A stretch of 64,000 nucleotides of DNA from Phylloscopus collybita. Taxonomy: Eukaryota; Chordata; Aves; Passeriformes; Phylloscopidae. Shown here in pieces: positions 60,460-64,000 of this stretch. How positions within the stretch are numbered: position 1 is the stretch's first letter; every line of letters begins with the position of its first letter. Location: assembly GCA_027886175.1 (NCBI GenBank), contig JAJNNQ010000075.1, positions 36,238,501 through 36,302,500 of the forward strand, in the 5' to 3' direction. The notes under the pieces are model-generated. The model did no database searches. It was given only the letters and a program-made list of their open reading frames with translations, and was not told the DNA's origin. Position numbers and translations under genes: made by a program.

Positions 60460-62859
60460 AGCAAACCCCATGAGCTACTTCGTTTTAAAGGGAGTCAAAA
60501 TGCTAAATGCCTGTGCAATGGGGGACACCCAGTTCTTGGTGGGTGCAATATAAGGCAACTCACACTGCATCAGACAAGCACCTGATAGCAGCAACACCTT
60601 TGCCTCCTATACAGGCTCTTATTCTTCAGACCAATAGGAGCCTGAGGAAAAAAAATCCCCCACCCTTTTAGGTTTTGCGTGATTCAGTCTCTGTCCTTGT
60701 TCCAGTCTCTGGGTGAAATTGCTTTGCTGTCTTCTCCTTTCACGTTGAAGGGGAAATTGTTCTGTGTATTTGTATTTCACAAAGTCCTACATAGTTACCA
60801 GACTGATTTAACAGGAGCAGACCAATGTGTCAGGTCTGCAATAAAATATAATCTCTTTGTGTCTGCCCTTTTGTGATCTCTTTCTCTTTATACTTTTTTT
60901 TTAATAACAGAGCAGTGCCTTGGTAATGAGAAATCTGACCATAATTTAATGTCCTTGAAATAAGTTTTGATAATAAAAAAAATATGAGTAATGTTAAAAA
61001 TACACGTGGAAAGATTTAAAGATACATTGTGGAAAACGTATTTTTAGGAAAGCTATTTTTACAATATCAGACTGAAATTCAACTCTCATGACATTTTCAA
61101 CAACATGCAGGTAAGAAATGAGTCACGAAGACCATTTTCTTAGTGAAGAGCCTTGTACTATGCAGTACAAAGAACTGATGTTTTTCACTGACGTTTTTCC
61201 TCTGTGGTTAAAAAAGCAGGCATTGCTAATTGCACCACCAGTAGCTATGATTGTCTAATTGTCTGACTTGTTGCAACATTTTGGGCCCAAAAATTTCAAC
61301 AGGGAGCCAGACATATTTTTATGGGAACAGTGTTGGAGGCTGAGGGTGAGGTGACAGTTTCTCCGTGGTCTCGAAGAGAAAAATATTGTTTTCTGCACTT
61401 CAAAATATTTCTATGATTATTGGAGGGTGGAAATTTAAATCTCAGAGCTTTCGGAGCATGGACCGAACCTTTCACAAAAGGTTTTCCTGGCACACTTGTC
61501 TTTAATGACACATAGAGAATTTGCAACTCTTTTTATGTGTGTGTCCAAACTCACACAGGAGGTGTGAAGCTTGTTTCACAAGCTGACTACTCACAGTGAT
61601 ACCCTCTTGCCTTAAAAGCTATGATCAGTCAAAATTCTTGGAGTTCATTAGCTATGTTCTCCCAACAGAGAGAGAGGCTGCAGCCCCAAACCACAGGTGG
61701 GAGGTAGAGCTCTCTCTGCAGGGTTTCTCCCAGAGATGTCATAAAGCACTGGTGTAGTCAGGGCCCCCTGGAGCTGTACTTTGATACTCAGATTTTTCCT
61801 TTCCGAAGTGCGTGACTTTGCCATTTCAGAGTTCTTTTTGTGCTGTGTTCACCACCTAAAGCAATGCTAGGCAACAGTCAGTGCTGCTCATTACATAATC
61901 GCTCAGAATCAGGGCTTTTGTCAGTTTGGCAGCATTAAATGTCACATAAACTTTGTACTCTTTGCTATACGAAATACATGCTCATACTCTCTGCAACAGC
62001 TCTCTCATTTCCACAACACATCCTCCCTTCAGTTCACACTTTTTATTCCTCACTACCTGGCTTGACTGCCACCCTAATCCTGACTACAAAACAGCTTTAA
62101 AATATAGCAGTAGAAAAATGGTTTCTGATGTCTGTGTAGGTGCAAGAAAAGCAGAACATTAATGAGTGCAGTTTCTCAGTCTTTCCAGTATCACTAACCA
62201 AGCATGGATATCACACTATGTGGACATAGTACCAGGTCACTGTTCAGCCCTTTGGCATCTTGTATATTATCATCTGCTCCCACTACAGTTCCTAACAAGA
62301 GGAGTCTGAGGTTTACCAGTGAAGTTTACTGCCCGAGTAGTGTTTGCACTGCCTTCTCCAAAAGGTTATCCTAACCTGTGTTTTCAGGCACCACAGCATC
62401 AGTCTGCAAGCTCATGATTCCTTCACTCTCTGGTTCTACTCTTTAAAAATTTGCTCTGGTTATTTTTTTCAGGGCCAAGAGCAGGGAAAAAATTTCTCTG
62501 AATTTGCTAAAACTGCAGGTCTCAAGAAGGTGTAGGCCCAGTTCTCAGCCACCTCAGATTAAAAAGCCATACAAATTTTCATTCTCCTCTTTCTTTTCAT
62601 ATTGGGTTAAAGTCACACATTAAGTACTGCTACATGAAGTCTTAAATGAATTAGGGGGTTTTTTTCGATCCAGAGACTGGAGTATCCTCTGTCATATCTC
62701 TGGAGGTCATTGAATTTGCCAGGTAGGTACAGGACAGTCTGTCTGTACCTTCTTCTTTGAAGGCTTCCCATAGAAAGCTCTTCCCACCTAATAGCAGGCA
62801 GCAGCACATCCTCCTTATTAAACTCCAAGCACTGGGTATCAGTGCAAATTTGCAAATTA

Positions 62860-62935
62860 CTTGGTGTCATTAACCTTGACTTTAGCAAGACTTTAGGCAC
62901 AGCAGCATGTATTGTCCCTCTAGCAAACTGGAGGG
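62860..62935 (+). mobile_element. Possible short CR1 reverse transcriptase fragment
   Basis: The + strand reads VINLDFSKTLGTA here, resembling the CR1/LINE RT motif LDFSKAFDT that carries the first catalytic Asp. The following bases drift away from the family. Very short, so tentative. Confidence 0.35.
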
Positions 62936-64000
62936 ATTTTGTTTGGAGTGGTGGTGCTCAGTTCTAATTTCAAAGTTTGCCCCGCTTTAAGCTATGAATG
63001 GGATCTGATCTTCCAAACTTACTTATCCCATGATTCTGTGGTGTTTCACAAGTTGTGGTATATGTGCATCTCAAGTTGTCAGGCTGTTCCTGCCCTGACT
63101 GATCACTGGTTACTCAGGGCTTCGGGTTACAGCTTCCATTTAAAGCTGAAGCTTTTGTCATCTTTATAATATGCCACAGAATTTATTATAGAAATGAGCA
63201 GGAAGGCAAGGCTTATTTATTATCTGCTTTGCTGCAAAACCCATATCATGAGCATAAATGACAGCAATAAACAAAAGAAAATAACCTGTTCAGACCAGAA
63301 GAAAATCTATACCACTAACTCCCTGCATTGAACGGTTGTTCCAAGAATGAAGGATTTCCTTGTTATTAGGAATGAGCCAGGTGAAGAGAAGTTATCAGCA
63401 AAGTTGCATTCCCTATTAGCTGCTACAGAATACTGCACATGTGCAATGCATATTAATCCCACTTAGGTCCATCAACTCAATTAAAACATCCCCATTATTG
63501 AAATCTATAACTGGCACAGCAAGGTGTCTGAGCTTAGTAAAGAGTGTCCATTTATGCTGTTCACTGGACAGCTCTCCAGTAGTGCTAGGTTATTTCTGGA
63601 AGGAAGTAAAACATTTTTGCTGAATGTCCAGAAATTTGAAAAATATTTGGAGACTAATGTTTGTCTGCAAGTGTTGGTGAGAAGCTAATAGTATTACTGG
63701 ATGCTTTGCAAAGGCTTCATCTGGGTTTGTTTGCTTGTTTTTACTTCTGACAATGACACACTTTTATCATATATATATAATGTGCATGTACAGTACATCT
63801 TTGCACAAAAATTGTAGATAAGGTCCACTGACAATACACTTAGAATGCAGAGGCAACATTAATACATTTCCCCACTTCTGAGAGGATCTGTTGATTGAGT
63901 TGTGAATGAGTTCAGACTACGAAAGTCTGCTCAGTGTGAAATCCACCACTGCATACAGCAAATTCCTCATTCAATGTGATTATTGAACAATTGATTTTCT

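Larger units (their letters stand above)
50327..64000 (-). other. CLVS1: CLVS1 intron, 3' part (continues beyond window)
   Basis: At least 13.7 kb of intron. Contents: a CpG-dense patch (50941-51100), CR1 copies at 51910-52425 (+) and 54450-54985 (-), A/C-only tracts at 52759-52950 and 53825-53862, a perfect palindrome (55773-55813), short tandem duplications (56061-56102, 60358-60390), an LTR-like block (about 58150-58680), and TA/CA and TG microsatellites (59495-59576, 60442-60459). Segments 55000-55770, 56110-58140, 58690-59490 and 60470-62850 hold nothing I can identify. Confidence 0.75.

Noticed and set aside
50327..64000. Search for the next upstream CLVS1 exon (ending LKLAIEGLQ in human)
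   Set aside because: No matching minus-strand segment followed by a donor was seen; the intron probably continues past the window.
1..64000. tRNA, rRNA, CRISPR arrays or bacterial-type operons
   Set aside because: No cloverleaf-like, rRNA-like or regularly spaced repeat signals were noticed on either strand, and gene structure is eukaryotic throughout.

Overview
This is a piece of vertebrate nuclear genome, most likely avian. The evidence is that both genes are split into short GT-AG exons with kilobase introns, composition is AT-rich overall, and the interspersed repeats I can recognise are almost all CR1 LINE fragments, many with the typical 3' tail built on ATTCTATG-like units, plus one solo retroviral LTR. 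There are no SINE-rich stretches of mammalian type. A songbird is possible but I cannot fix the order from sequence alone. There are no prokaryotic genes, operons or CRISPR arrays.

Two protein-coding genes are present as 3' halves arranged tail to tail. On the + strand, positions 4797-27331 carry the last seven coding exons of ASPH (aspartyl/asparaginyl beta-hydroxylase). They join in frame into the C-terminal 279 residues plus stop, covering the end of the TPR region and the whole Fe(II)/2-oxoglutarate oxygenase domain with all expected active-site residues. A long 3' UTR follows to a candidate poly(A) signal at 31356. On the - strand, positions 50326 down to 32551 carry the last three coding exons of CLVS1 (clavesin 1), joining into 144 C-terminal residues plus stop: the second half of the CRAL-TRIO domain and a C-terminal tail ending in a clathrin-box-like motif. 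The same convergent ASPH-CLVS1 neighbourhood is known in human 8q12. The two transcripts probably end within a few tens of bases of each other near 31.36-31.40 kb.

The rest is intron or UTR. ASPH introns fill 1-27180, the last long CLVS1 intron fills 32639-48918, a 1.06 kb intron lies at 49155-50215, and 50327-64000 is the 3' part of a further CLVS1 intron whose upstream exon lies outside the window. These introns hold CR1 copies in both orientations (about 2.2 kb antisense at 18.96-21.17 kb; shorter ones at 23.8, 26, 35.65-36.8, 43.5, 51.9 and 54.5 kb), a 430 bp solo LTR at 35220-35649 with a 4 bp target duplication, simple repeats, long A/C-only or G/T-only tracts, a perfect 41-base palindrome at 55.8 kb and a CpG-dense patch at 50.94-51.1 kb.

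Functionally the two genes are not a pathway. ASPH is an ER enzyme that hydroxylates EGF-like domains, and CLVS1 is a neuronal phosphoinositide/clathrin adaptor of the endosome-lysosome system. I found no convincing new multi-gene system; the items worth a second look are structural and regulatory.
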